Shown: positions 26,229-34,837, counted from the first letter of the stretch. The stretch: 64,000 nt of DNA from Magnetospirillum sp902729445 (GCF_902729445.1 NZ_CACVCE010000012.1:124001-188000), one strand, 5' to 3'. Program-made: numbers and translations. Notes: generated from the letters alone by a model not told the origin.

Positions 26229-27641
26229 TTAGACCGAGTAGTACATGTCGAACTCGACCGGATGCGGGGTGTGCTCGAAGCGATAGACTTCTTCGTACTT
26301 CAGCTCGATGTAGCTCTCGATGAAGTCCTTCGAGAACACGTCGCCCTTGCACAGGAAGTCGTTGTCGGCGCGCAGGGCCTCGAGGGCCTCACGCAGGCTG
26401 CCGCACACGGTCGGGACCTGGCTCAGCTCTTCCGGAGGCAGGTCGTACAGGTTCTTGTCCATCGGATCGCCGGGGTGGATCTTGTTGGCGATACCGTCCA
26501 GACCGGCCATCAGCATGGCCGAGAAGGCCAGGTAGGGGTTCGCGCCCGGATCGGGGAAGCGGACCTCGACGCGCTTGCCCTTCGGCGAGGCCGAGTAGGG
26601 GATGCGGCACGAGGCCGAACGGTTGCGGGCCGAGTAGGCCAGCAGCACCGGGGCTTCGAAGCCGGGGATCAGGCGCTTGTAGCTGTTGGTCAGCGGGTTG
26701 GTGAAGGCGTTGATGGCCTTGGCGTGCTTGATGATGCCGCCGATGTAGTACAGAGCCATGTCCGACAGGTCGGCATAGCCCGAACCGGCGAACAGCGGCT
26801 TGCCGGCCTTCCAGATCGACTGGTGGACGTGCATGCCCGAGCCGTTGTCGCCATAGATCGGCTTCGGCATGAAGGTCGCGGTCTTGCCGTACGACGCGGC
26901 GACGTTGTGCACGACGTACTTGTAGGTCTGGATGTTGTCGGCGGCCTCGATCAGGCTGCCGAACTTGATGCCCAGCTCGTGCTGCGAAGCGGCCACTTCG
27001 TGGTGGTGCTTCTCGATCGGCAGGCCCATCTCACCCATGATGGTCAGCATTTCGGCGCGCATGTCGACGGCCGAGTCCACCGGCGGAACCGGGAAATAGC
27101 CGCCCTTGACGCCCGGGCGGTGGCCCAGATTGCCTTCCGAGAATTCCTTGCCCGAGGCTTCGCAGCCATCTTCCGACGACAGCTCGTAATAGCCGACATT
27201 CATGCCGGTCTTGAACTTGACGTCGTCGAACACGAAGAATTCGGCTTCCGGGCCGAAATAGGTGGCATCGCCCACGCCCGACGACTTCACATAGGCTTCG
27301 GCGCGCTTGGCGATCGAGCGGGGGTCGCGGTCATACAGCTGGCCGGTGGCCGGCTCGACGATGTCGCAATTGATGATCAGCTGGGCCTGGGCGGCGAAGG
27401 GGTCCATCATCGCCGACGAGCAGTCCGGCATCAGGATCATGTCGGATTCGTTGATGCTCTTCCAACCGGCGATCGACGAGCCGTCGAACATGATGCCTTC
27501 GGTCAGCATTTCCTCGTCGATGGTCGAGACGTGCTGAGCGGTGTGCTGCCACTTGCCGCGCGGGTCCGTAAAGCGGAAGTCGACGTACTTGACGTCGTGT
27601 TCCTTGATCAGTTCGAGGACTTTCTTGACTTCGTCAGCCAT
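26229..27641 (-). CDS. glnA: glutamine synthetase type I
   Basis: This is a 470-residue enzyme that makes glutamine from glutamate, ammonia and ATP. Motifs are FDGSSIAGW, the metal-site EAEFFVFD, the ATP-site KPIYGDNGSGMHVHQS and NRSASCRIP. The adenylylation site is Tyr399 in NLYDLPPEE, so it is regulated by GlnE, and GlnB controls that. The frame opens two codons earlier with TTG, but AGGAA precedes ATG 27641. It is 62 bp downstream of glnB on the same strand. Confidence 0.98.
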   Translation of the reverse strand: MADEVKKVLELIKEHDVKYVDFRFTDPRGKWQHTAQHVSTIDEEMLTEGIMFDGSSIAGWKSINESDMILMPDCSSAMMDPFAAQAQLIINCDIVEPATGQLYDRDPRSIAKRAEAYVKSSGVGDATYFGPEAEFFVFDDVKFKTGMNVGYYELSSEDGCEASGKEFSEGNLGHRPGVKGGYFPVPPVDSAVDMRAEMLTIMGEMGLPIEKHHHEVAASQHELGIKFGSLIEAADNIQTYKYVVHNVAASYGKTATFMPKPIYGDNGSGMHVHQSIWKAGKPLFAGSGYADLSDMALYYIGGIIKHAKAINAFTNPLTNSYKRLIPGFEAPVLLAYSARNRSASCRIPYSASPKGKRVEVRFPDPGANPYLAFSAMLMAGLDGIANKIHPGDPMDKNLYDLPPEELSQVPTVCGSLREALEALRADNDFLCKGDVFSKDFIESYIELKYEEVYRFEHTPHPVEFDMYYSV

Positions 27642-27703
27642 GGTCAAAGTTCCTGAGTTTGGATGTGGTGGAAAAAACGTATTTGAAATCGTCGTGGGCA
27701 GGA

Positions 27704-28042
27704 CTAGATGGCGTCGCTGCCGCGTTCACCGGTGCGGATGCGGATCGCTTCCTCGACGGTGGAAATGAAGATCTTGCCGTCGCCGATGCGCCCCGTGTGG
27801 GCCGCCTGCTGAATGGCTTCGACCGCACGTTCGACGAGGTTGTCCTCGATCACCAGCTCGATCTTCACCTTCGGCAGGAAGTCGACCACGTATTCGGCGC
27901 CACGGTACAATTCGGTATGGCCCTTCTGGCGGCCGAAGCCCTTGGCCTCGGTCACGGTCAGACCCTGGAGTCCGACTTCATGCAGGGCTTCCTTCACTTC
28001 ATCGAGCTTGAACGGCTTGATGATCGCTTCGATCTTCTTCAT
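27704..28042 (-). CDS. glnB: nitrogen regulatory protein PII
   Basis: This is a 112-residue trimeric sensor of 2-oxoglutarate and adenylate charge. The T-loop carries the uridylylation site Tyr51 in LYRGAEYVVDF. The B and C loops read GRIGDGKIF and ESTVEE-like STVEEAIRIRTGERG. It begins MKKIEAIIKPFKLDEV. The frame is open upstream to 28189, but homology and length choose ATG 28042. Its linkage to glnA is typical of GlnB (not GlnK, which goes with amtB). A sigma-54-like promoter lies about 55-70 bp upstream. Confidence 0.97.
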   Translation of the reverse strand: MKKIEAIIKPFKLDEVKEALHEVGLQGLTVTEAKGFGRQKGHTELYRGAEYVVDFLPKVKIELVIEDNLVERAVEAIQQAAHTGRIGDGKIFISTVEEAIRIRTGERGSDAI

Positions 28043-28095
28043 GGACCGGGTCTCTCGGATAACGTGGAACCAGCGCTTGGCGCGGCACGACATGT

Positions 28096-28111
28096 AGCAC
28101 GCCTTGTGCCA
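28096..28111 (-). promoter_or_regulatory. sigma-54-like promoter for glnB-glnA
   Basis: The minus strand reads TGGCACAAGGCGTGCT. It keeps GG and GC at the required ten-base separation and matches TGGCACG-N4-TTGC at all but two positions. The expected start site is about 45 bases before the glnB ATG. Nitrogen-regulated, NtrC-dependent glnBA promoters of this kind are known in Azospirillum and Rhodospirillum. Confidence 0.65.
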
Positions 28112-28272
28112 GTTCATCCACCGGGAAAACAAAGGGAACATTGGCGCAATCCCTGGAAAACTGCCGTTTTTTTTGGCAGCAAAGCCCAAAGCTTGGGCAA
28201 TTCGCCGCCGCTGACGTTCTGCCTCTTCCGTGGTAGATAGGAGAACCCGCCTCTTCGCCGGAGCAAGTCAGC

Positions 28273-29433
28273 GTGGCCCGCGCCAATACCGTCTTCGCCG
28301 CCTGCGGCACCACCATCTTCGAGACCATGTCGCGTCTGGCCCAGGCCCATGGCGCCGTCAATCTGGGCCAAGGCTTCCCCGAGGGGCTGGAGCCGCCGGC
28401 GCTGATCTCGGCCCTGGCGGAAGCCGCCTTGGCCGGGCCGCACCAATATCCGTCGATGATGGGCATCCCCGCCTTGCGCGAGGCGGTGGCCGGCCACGAA
28501 TGCCGCTATTGGAAGAATGCGGTGCGGCCGGACGAGGTGATGGTGACCTCGGGCGCCACCGAGGCGCTGGCCGCCTGCCTGTTCGGCCTGATCGAGCCGG
28601 GCGACGAGGTGATCTTGTTCGAGCCCTTGTACGATTCCTACCTGCCGATCATCCGCCGGGCCGGCGGCGTGCCCCGACTGGTGCGCCTGTTGCCGCCCGA
28701 CTGGGGCATCGACCGCGAGGCGCTGGCGGCGATGTTCGGGCCGAAGACCAAGCTGGTGGTGCTGAACAGCCCGACCAATCCGTGTGGCAAGGTGTGGAAT
28801 GCGGACGACCTGGCCTTCCTGGCCGGTCTGTTGGAAGCCCACGACGCGCTGGCGGTGTGCGACGAGGTCTACGAGCACCTCAGCTATGACGGCCACGCCC
28901 ACATTCCGCTGATGAGCCTGCCCGGCATGCGCGCCCGCTGCGCCAAGGTCGGCTCGGCCGGCAAGATTTTTTCCCTGACCGGCTGGAAGGTCGGCTGGGT
29001 GGTGGCCGAGGCGCCGCTGCTGGCCCCGATCGCCAAGGCCCACCAGTTCCTGACCTTCACCACCTCGCCGACCCTTCAGGCGGCGGTGGCGCGCGGGCTG
29101 GACGATGCTGGCGATTATATCGACAGCCTGCCGGCGGTCCTGACAGCCAGGCGCGACCGCCTGGCGGCCGGGCTGAAGGCGGCCGGGCTGGCCCCGCTTC
29201 CCTGTTTCGGCAGCTATTTCCTGTCGGCCGATTTCCGTCCGCTGGGCTTTGCCGGCGACGACCGCGATTTCTGCCGCACCATCACCGAGCAGGCCGGCGT
29301 GGCGGCCATCCCGGTGTCGGCCTTCTTCGACGGCAACGGCCCCGACCATTACGCCCGCTTCTGCTTCGCCAAGACCGACCAGGCCATCGACGAGGCGATG
29401 AGCCGACTGAAGGCCTTCTTCGCGAAGGGGTAG
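28273..29433 (+). CDS. PLP-dependent aminotransferase, class I/II (methionine/kynurenine type)
   Basis: This is a 386-residue enzyme of fold-type I. The motifs are NLGQGFPEG near the N terminus, the TSGATEAL pyridoxal-phosphate phosphate-binding loop, NSPTNPCGKVW, CDEVYEHL and SAGKIFSLTGWKVGW with the Schiff-base lysine in GKIFS. It resembles YbdL/methionine or kynurenine-oxoglutarate aminotransferases. The start is GTG 28273 with a GGAG about 11 bases before. It is divergent from glnB. The exact amino donor cannot be told from sequence. Confidence 0.85.
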   Translation: MARANTVFAACGTTIFETMSRLAQAHGAVNLGQGFPEGLEPPALISALAEAALAGPHQYPSMMGIPALREAVAGHECRYWKNAVRPDEVMVTSGATEALAACLFGLIEPGDEVILFEPLYDSYLPIIRRAGGVPRLVRLLPPDWGIDREALAAMFGPKTKLVVLNSPTNPCGKVWNADDLAFLAGLLEAHDALAVCDEVYEHLSYDGHAHIPLMSLPGMRARCAKVGSAGKIFSLTGWKVGWVVAEAPLLAPIAKAHQFLTFTTSPTLQAAVARGLDDAGDYIDSLPAVLTARRDRLAAGLKAAGLAPLPCFGSYFLSADFRPLGFAGDDRDFCRTITEQAGVAAIPVSAFFDGNGPDHYARFCFAKTDQAIDEAMSRLKAFFAKG

Positions 29434-29476
29434 CGGGTTGCGGAAAAACACCGATCTGGTGCCCGAAAGCCCCTCT

Positions 29477-29588
29477 TCGTCATGCCCGGACTTGATCCGG
29501 GCATCCACGCGCCGCCGCCTAATTACCTGTTTTCAATGGAATTTTTGCGAAGACACGTGGATGGCCGGGTCAAGCCCGGCCATGACGG
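29477..29588. repeat. REP-like facing palindrome pair, copy 1
   Basis: The first palindrome (29477-29512) reads CGTCATGCCCGGACTTGATC then CGGGCATCCACG. The second (29556-29588) is in reverse orientation, CGTGGATGGCCGGGTCAAGC then CCGGCCATGACGG. The shared core is GTCA, stem, CTTGAYC, stem, TCCACG. Four more of the same family lie at 52395-52671. This is intergenic after the aminotransferase gene. Confidence 0.85.
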
Positions 29589-29630
29589 ATTGAGCAAACT
29601 GACAGGAACGCCGAGTTTTTCCGCAGCCTG

Positions 29631-30269
29631 TTAGACGTTCGACAGGCCGTCGCCGTGCTGGCCCTGGATCAGCGACATGAATTCGCGCCGGGTCGCCGGG
29701 TTGTCGCGGAACTCGCCCAGCATGCGGCTGGTGACCATGGTCACGCCCGGCTTGCGCACGCCCCTGGTGGTCATGCATTGGTGCGCCGCCTCGATCACCA
29801 CAGCGACGCCCTTGGGCTGCAGCACCTCGTTGATGGCGTTGGCGATCTGGCTGGTCAGCTTTTCCTGGATCTGCAGGCGCTTGGCGAACACCTCGACGAT
29901 GCGGGCCAGCTTCGAGATGCCGACGACACGCCGGCCCGGCAGATAGGCGACATGGGCCTTGCCGATGATCGGCACCATATGGTGCTCGCAATGGCTTTCC
30001 AGGCGGATGTCGCGCAGGACGACCATTTCGTCGTAGCCGTCGGTTTCCTCGAAGGTGCGCTGCAAAATCTCGACCGGGTCCTGCTCGTAGCCCTCGAAGA
30101 ATTCCTCGTAGGCGCGCACCACCCGCTCCGGGGTGCCGACCAGACCCTCGCGGTCGGGGTCGTCGCCGGCCCAACGCAGAAGCGTGCGCACGGCGGCCTC
30201 GGCCTCGTCGCGGGTGGGCCGGTCCTTCAGGTGCGGGCGCAACTCGGCCGGCAATGTGGCGGTGGTCAT
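29631..30269 (-). CDS. folE: GTP cyclohydrolase I
   Basis: This is a 212-residue enzyme that opens GTP to 7,8-dihydroneopterin triphosphate for folate and queuosine-type pterin synthesis. The zinc ligands lie in ESHCEHHMVP (Cys94, His97) and in AAHQCMTTRGV. The GKAHVAYLPGRRVVGISKLARIV block and the terminal RREFMSLI are typical. AGGAGA supports ATG 30269; an earlier ATG at 30305 is possible but lacks homology. The folE-apaG pair shares a strand. Confidence 0.96.
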   Translation of the reverse strand: MTTATLPAELRPHLKDRPTRDEAEAAVRTLLRWAGDDPDREGLVGTPERVVRAYEEFFEGYEQDPVEILQRTFEETDGYDEMVVLRDIRLESHCEHHMVPIIGKAHVAYLPGRRVVGISKLARIVEVFAKRLQIQEKLTSQIANAINEVLQPKGVAVVIEAAHQCMTTRGVRKPGVTMVTSRMLGEFRDNPATRREFMSLIQGQHGDGLSNV

Positions 30270-30333
30270 GGTGGTGTTCTCCTGGCTCGACGCTCCCTGG
30301 CCCATGTGGCGTCGAACGGCTCGTCTTGCAAGG

Positions 30334-30726
30334 TCAGTTCAACCGCACGGTTTCGTGCGGGCTGTCCAGCGAGAAGGCGGGGACGGCGATATCGAACACT
30401 TCGCCGGTCTCGGCCTCCATCTCGTAGCTGCCGACCATGATCCCCGACGAGGTCGGCAATGGCGTGCCGCTGGTATATTCGAATGATTGCCCGGGCTGCA
30501 GCACCGGCTGTTCGCCGACGACGCCGGCGCCCCGGACTTCCTGCACGCGGCCCAGGGCGTCGGTGATCACCCAATGGCGGCGCAGCAGCTGGACGGTGGT
30601 GTCGCCCTGGTTGTCGATGCGGACCTGATACGCCCAGACATAACGGTTCTCGGTGGGGTCGGACTGGTCGTCCAGATAGACCGGCTGCACCGTCACCGTG
30701 ATGCCTCGGGTGGTTTGGCTGTACAT
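30334..30726 (-). CDS. apaG: ApaG/DUF525 family protein
   Basis: This is a 130-residue single-domain beta-sandwich protein. The family pattern is clear: YVWAYQVRIDNQG, QLLRRHWVITDA, GVVGEQPVLQPG and YEMEAETGEVFDIAVPAFSL. ApaG has a fibronectin type III-like fold and is linked to cobalt/magnesium resistance phenotypes; its molecular role is not established. It is upstream of folE and downstream of metZ on the same strand. Confidence 0.95.
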   Translation of the reverse strand: MYSQTTRGITVTVQPVYLDDQSDPTENRYVWAYQVRIDNQGDTTVQLLRRHWVITDALGRVQEVRGAGVVGEQPVLQPGQSFEYTSGTPLPTSSGIMVGSYEMEAETGEVFDIAVPAFSLDSPHETVRLN

Positions 30727-30751
30727 GGCGAGGTCCCCGCGATGCCTTCCG

Positions 30752-31960
30752 TCAAACCCCTATCTTAGAACCGTTCGCGCCGGGTTCCAAGGCCAGCCGT
30801 AGATCGTCGATCAGGTCGGCCGCGTCCTCCAATCCGACCGACAGGCGGATCAGGCCCTCGCCGATGCCTTGGGCCAGCTTGTCTTCCGGGCTCAGGCGCT
30901 GGTGGGTGGTGGTCCAGGGATGGCAGGCCAGGCTTTTCGAATCGCCCAGATTGTTCGAGATGTCGATGACCTCGAGGCGGTTCAGCAGGTCATAGGCCGC
31001 CTGCTTGCCGCCCTTCAAGGTGAAGGCGACGATGCCGCCGAAGCCGCCCTTCATCTGGCGCTTGGCCAGATCGTGCTGGGGGTGGCTTTCCAGGCCGGGA
31101 TACAGCACCCGGGCGATCTCGGGCCGTCCTTCCAGGAAGCGGGCCACCGCCAGCGCGTTGGCCGAATGGCGCTCGACCCTGAGGTCCAGGGTTTCCAGCC
31201 CCTTCAGCAGCACCCAGGCATTGAAGGGCGACAGCGCCGGGCCGGTATGGCGCAGATAGGGCGACAGCGTGTCGGCGATGAAATCCTTGCTCCCCAGGAT
31301 GGCGCCGCCCAGGCAGCGGCCCTGGCCGTCGATATGCTTGGTGGCGGAATAGACCACCACGTCGGCGCCCAGCTCCAGCGGGCTTTGCAGGATCGGCGTG
31401 GCGAACACGTTGTCGACCACCACCCGGGCGCCGGCCCGGTGGGCCAGCTCGGCCACCGCCGGCAGGTCGATCACCTCCAGCGTCGGGTTCGAGGGCGTTT
31501 CCAGGAACACTATTGCGGCGGGCGTCGCCAGGGCGGCCTTCCATTGGTCAAGGTCGGTGCCATCGACGAAGGTCGGATTGACGCCGAAGCGCGGCAACAG
31601 GTCGTTGATGATCCAGGTGCACGATCCGAACAGGGCGCGCGGCGCCACCACCCGGTCGCCGGCCTTCAACTGGCAGACCAGGGCGGCGTGGACGGCGGCC
31701 ATGCCCGAGGCGGTGGCGCGGGCTGCCTCGGCGCCTTCGATGGCGGCCAGGCGATCCTCGAAGGTGGCGACGGTGGGGTTCTTGAAGCGGGAATAGACCA
31801 TGCGGTCCAGCGTGCCGTCGAAGGCGGCCTCGGCCTCCTCGGCGCTGCCATAGACATAACCCGAGGTCATGAAGATGGCTTCCGAGGTTTCCGAGAAACC
31901 GGAACGGTTAAGGCCGGCGCGGACCTGACGGGTGCGGGAACGAAGAGGGCGGTCGGTCAT
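30752..31960 (-). CDS. metZ: O-succinylhomoserine sulfhydrylase
   Basis: This 402-residue PLP enzyme makes homocysteine from O-succinylhomoserine and sulphide. It belongs to the Cys/Met-metabolism family: YSRFKNPTV near the N terminus, ATASGMAAV, SNPTLEVID and the Schiff-base Lys208 in SATKHIDG. The GDSKSLACHPWTTTH stretch is typical of MetZ rather than MetB. ATG 31960 is chosen because upstream codons run into the riboswitch terminator region. A SAM-II riboswitch and terminator precede it, so it is repressed by SAM. Confidence 0.95.
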   Translation of the reverse strand: MTDRPLRSRTRQVRAGLNRSGFSETSEAIFMTSGYVYGSAEEAEAAFDGTLDRMVYSRFKNPTVATFEDRLAAIEGAEAARATASGMAAVHAALVCQLKAGDRVVAPRALFGSCTWIINDLLPRFGVNPTFVDGTDLDQWKAALATPAAIVFLETPSNPTLEVIDLPAVAELAHRAGARVVVDNVFATPILQSPLELGADVVVYSATKHIDGQGRCLGGAILGSKDFIADTLSPYLRHTGPALSPFNAWVLLKGLETLDLRVERHSANALAVARFLEGRPEIARVLYPGLESHPQHDLAKRQMKGGFGGIVAFTLKGGKQAAYDLLNRLEVIDISNNLGDSKSLACHPWTTTHQRLSPEDKLAQGIGEGLIRLSVGLEDAADLIDDLRLALEPGANGSKIGV

Positions 31961-31971
31961 GGCGGATCCCT

Positions 31972-32006
31972 GGAAAACGAAAGCCCCGGCCAACAGAAGC
32001 CGGGGC
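31972..32006 (-). terminator. terminator stem in the metZ leader
   Basis: Stem GCCCCGGC / GCCGGGGC at 31983-32006 with an eight-base loop is followed on the minus strand by TTTCGTTTTCC. It stands between the SAM-II aptamer and metZ and is probably the expression platform. Confidence 0.75.
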
Positions 32007-32028
32007 GGGAAAGGGACCCACTACCGGA

Positions 32029-32084
32029 CCTCTTTAGCGTTTGGTTTTACGTGGCCGCAAGCCGGTCGGTCAAATCACCACGAT
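32029..32084 (-). promoter_or_regulatory. SAM-II riboswitch aptamer upstream of metZ
   Basis: The minus strand contains the SAM-II core GGTGATTTG, CCGACCGGCTTGCGGCCACG, then a linker and CGCTAAAGA. P1 pairs CGTGG with CCACG, and the AACGCTAAAGA segment makes the pseudoknot. SAM-II controls metA, metZ and metC genes in alphaproteobacteria. It is followed by a terminator-like hairpin and metZ, so high SAM should lower metZ expression. Confidence 0.92.
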
Positions 32085-32226
32085 GGATTCCTCTTAGACG
32101 ATCCGAGCTATATGCGTCAAGGCGAATAATTCACTTATGTTAAATGTGGTTTTCCGAACTTGTCATACCAGGGGCAAGTCCCTATTTTGCAGTGCAGCAT
32201 CATCGGAATGAAGAAGGACGCACGCT

Positions 32227-33027
32227 ATGGATGCCATCGTTAAGCCTTATCAGCAGGTCGCCACCTTGAACCTTGCCGGCAAGAAGGGCCTGGTCGTCGG
32301 CATCGCCAACGAGCAATCGATCGCCTATGGCTGCGCCAAGCATTGCCGGGCCTACGGCGCCGACTTGGCCGTCACCTATCTGAACGACAAGGCGGAAAAG
32401 TGGGTGCGCCCGTTGGCCGAGGGCCTGGACGCCCAGATCGTCCTGCCCTGCGACGTGCGGGAAGAAGGCCAGCTGGAAGCGGTGTTCGCCGAGATCGAGA
32501 AGACTTGGGGGCGGCTGGATTTCGTCATCCATTCCATCGCCTTCGCCAATCGCGACGACCTGCATGGCCGCGTCGTCGATTGTTCGCGCGACGGCTTCCA
32601 GATGGCGATGGACGTGTCGTGCCATTCCTTCATGCGCATGGGCAAGCTGGCCGAGCCGTTGATGACCAATGGCGGCTGCCTGATGACCATCTCGTTCTAT
32701 GGCGGCCGCAAGGTGGTCGAGCATTACAACGTCATGGGGCCGGTCAAGGCGGCGCTGGAAAGTGCCACCAAGTACATGGCGCACGAATTGGGCCCGAAGG
32801 GCATCCGCGTCGTCGCCCTGTCGCCCGGCCCGTTGAAGACCCGCGCCGCCTCGGGCATCGACCGCTTCGACGAACTGATGGAAGCCGCCGCCGCCAAGGC
32901 GCCGACCCATCAATTGGCCGACATCGACGATTGCGGCTCGTTCGCGGCCTATCTGGTCAGCGACGGTGCCAAGTCGGTGACCGGCACCACCTTGTTCATC
33001 GACGGCGGCGCCCACATCGTCGGCTGA
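32227..33027 (+). CDS. fabI: enoyl-[acyl-carrier-protein] reductase
   Basis: This 266-residue NADH-dependent reductase completes each cycle of fatty-acid elongation. It shows the GIANEQSIAYG cofactor loop, HSIAFANRDDL, and the catalytic Y-x6-K in HYNVMGPVK after SFYGGRKVV. The SPGPLKTRAASGI loop binds substrate. ATG 32227 follows AGAAGGACGCACGCT. It is divergent from metZ, so its promoter lies in the 266-bp gap with the riboswitch leader. Confidence 0.95.
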   Translation: MDAIVKPYQQVATLNLAGKKGLVVGIANEQSIAYGCAKHCRAYGADLAVTYLNDKAEKWVRPLAEGLDAQIVLPCDVREEGQLEAVFAEIEKTWGRLDFVIHSIAFANRDDLHGRVVDCSRDGFQMAMDVSCHSFMRMGKLAEPLMTNGGCLMTISFYGGRKVVEHYNVMGPVKAALESATKYMAHELGPKGIRVVALSPGPLKTRAASGIDRFDELMEAAAAKAPTHQLADIDDCGSFAAYLVSDGAKSVTGTTLFIDGGAHIVG

Positions 33028-33033
33028 TCATGA

Positions 33034-33063
33034 AAAAAGGGGCGGCCCCAGCCAGGGCCGCCC
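33034..33063 (-). terminator. terminator after mcd (minus strand)
   Basis: Stem GGGCGGCCC / GGGCCGCCC (33040-33063) is followed on the minus strand by CCTTTTTTC, so it suits termination of the ccr-mcd transcript. It may also insulate fabI, whose stop is six bases to the left. Confidence 0.75.
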
Positions 33064-33090
33064 ACACAGGACTTTTCCACGGGGGACTAA

Positions 33091-34779
33091 TTACCCGCGC
33101 GCGCCCGACAGCAGGCCGCGGGCGATGACCTGGGCCTGGATTTCGGCCGCACCCTCGAAGATGTTGAGGATGCGGGCGTCGCACAGGACGCGGCTGATCT
33201 GATATTCCTCGGCATAGCCGTTGCCGCCATGCACCTGCAGGGCGTTGTCGGCGTTGGCCCAGGCGACGCGGGCCGCCAGCAACTTGGCCATGCCGGCCTC
33301 GATGTCGCAACGATGGCCGCCATCCTTCTCGCGGGCCGAGAAATAGGTCAGCTGGCGGGCGATCATGGTTTCCACCGCCATCCAGGCGATCTTGCAGGCG
33401 ACGCGCGGGAAATTATAGATGGCCTTGCCGAACTGAACGCGTTCGTTGGCGTATTTCAGGCCGATTTCCATGGCGTTCTGGGCCACGCCGATGGCGCGTG
33501 CCGCGGTCTGGATGCGGGCCGATTCGAAGGTTTCCATCAGCTGCTTGAAGCCCTGGCCTTCCACCCCGCCCAGCAAATTGGCGGCCGGCACCTTGAAGCC
33601 GTCGAAGCCCAGTTCGTATTCCTTCATGCCGCGATAGCCCAGCACCTTGATCTCGCCGCCGGTCATGCCTTCCGATGGGAAGGGATTTTCCTCGGTGCCC
33701 CTGATCTTCGGGGCCAGCATCATCGACAGGCCCTTCCAATCCTTGGTGGTGGGATCGGTGCGGACCAGCAGGGTCATCACGTCGGTCCGCGCCGCGTGGG
33801 TGATCCAGGTCTTGTTGCCGGTGACGACATAATGGTCGCCGTCCTTGACCGCGCGGGTGCGAAGCGAGCCCAGGTCCGAGCCGGTATTGGGCTCGGTGAA
33901 CACGGCGGTCGGCAGGATCTCGCCCGAGGCGATCTTGGGCAGCCATTCCTGCTTTTGTTCCTCGGTGCCGCCCAGACGGATCAGCTCGCCGGCGATCTCG
34001 GCCCGGGTGCCCAGGCTACCCACGCCGATATAGCCGCGGCTCAATTCCTCGGTGACCACGCACATGGCGGTCTTGCCCATGCCCAGCCCGCCATATTCCT
34101 CGGGCAGGGTCAGGCCGAACACGCCCATCTCGGCGACGGCGTTCAGCACGTCCAGCGGGATCAGTTCGTCCTTCAGGTGCCATTCGTGGCAATAGGGGGC
34201 GACGTTGTCCTCGACGAAGCGGCGGAACTGTTCCTGGATCAGCACCAGGGTCTCGTCGTCCAGGCCCAGCTCGCCGAAATGGTGACCGTCCTGGATCAGC
34301 TGGGCGATGCGCACCCGCACGGCGGCGGCGTTGCCCTTCTTGCGCAGGATGCTGGTGGCATCCGAGCTGTGCTTGTGGCAGATGCCCGATTCCAGCCCCA
34401 GGTCGGACGGACGGATCAGCTCGCCCTGGCTCATCGGGATGCCGCCATAGATCTGGGCGACATACTCGCCGAAGGCCGATTGCAGCATCAGCTGTTCCAG
34501 CTCGCCGAACTTGCCGCCCGCCTCGATGCGCTTGGCCCAGTCCAGCATCTGCTCAAGCGCCGAGACGTAGGTGGTCAGCCAGGCATAGCCGTGGGCGGCC
34601 TGCTGGTTGGCCTCGAACAGGGCGCCGTCGATCTTGGTCCCGTTCGACACCATGGCGGTGACGGATTCCTTGGCGGCGGCATGCAGGCCCTTGACGGTCT
34701 CCAGCGCGGCGGAGCAGGTGGGGATCAGGTCGGGAAGCAGGATGGTGGCGGTCATGGGGGCGGTCCTTGGTTTCTTCAT
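33091..34779 (-). CDS. mcd: methylsuccinyl-CoA dehydrogenase (large acyl-CoA dehydrogenase)
   Basis: This is a 562-residue FAD enzyme of the ethylmalonyl-CoA pathway that oxidises (2S)-methylsuccinyl-CoA to mesaconyl-CoA and passes electrons to ETF. A family-specific N-terminal extension of about 150 residues precedes the acyl-CoA dehydrogenase fold. The core shows LPEEYGGLGMG, FTEPNTGSDL, GNKTWITHA, the RIQTAARAIG helix and HGGNGYAEEYQISRVLCDAR, then IFEGAAEIQ with the likely catalytic Glu. ATG 34779 has AGGAGG eight bases before it, inside a hairpin; ATG 34755 with AAGGA is a credible alternative. It is downstream of ccr. Confidence 0.93.
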   Translation of the reverse strand: MKKPRTAPMTATILLPDLIPTCSAALETVKGLHAAAKESVTAMVSNGTKIDGALFEANQQAAHGYAWLTTYVSALEQMLDWAKRIEAGGKFGELEQLMLQSAFGEYVAQIYGGIPMSQGELIRPSDLGLESGICHKHSSDATSILRKKGNAAAVRVRIAQLIQDGHHFGELGLDDETLVLIQEQFRRFVEDNVAPYCHEWHLKDELIPLDVLNAVAEMGVFGLTLPEEYGGLGMGKTAMCVVTEELSRGYIGVGSLGTRAEIAGELIRLGGTEEQKQEWLPKIASGEILPTAVFTEPNTGSDLGSLRTRAVKDGDHYVVTGNKTWITHAARTDVMTLLVRTDPTTKDWKGLSMMLAPKIRGTEENPFPSEGMTGGEIKVLGYRGMKEYELGFDGFKVPAANLLGGVEGQGFKQLMETFESARIQTAARAIGVAQNAMEIGLKYANERVQFGKAIYNFPRVACKIAWMAVETMIARQLTYFSAREKDGGHRCDIEAGMAKLLAARVAWANADNALQVHGGNGYAEEYQISRVLCDARILNIFEGAAEIQAQVIARGLLSGARG

Positions 34780-34784
34780 GCGAA

Positions 34785-34816
34785 CCCCCTCCTTCGCGCG
34801 TGGGCCAAGGAGGGGG
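34785..34816 (-). promoter_or_regulatory. hairpin sequestering the mcd ribosome-binding site
   Basis: On the minus strand, CCCCCTCCTT and AAGGAGGGGG form a perfect ten-base stem with a 12-base loop. The right arm contains the AAGGAGG Shine-Dalgarno of mcd, ending five bases before ATG 34779. It could limit mcd translation or mark a processing point in the ccr-mcd RNA. Confidence 0.7.
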
Positions 34817-34837
34817 CGAGGCTTAAGCGAAGGGCGA

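Noticed and set aside
28141..28200. NtrC binding site for the glnB promoter
   Set aside because: The inverted repeats present do not match TGCACC-N5-GGTGCA, so only generic repeats are reported.
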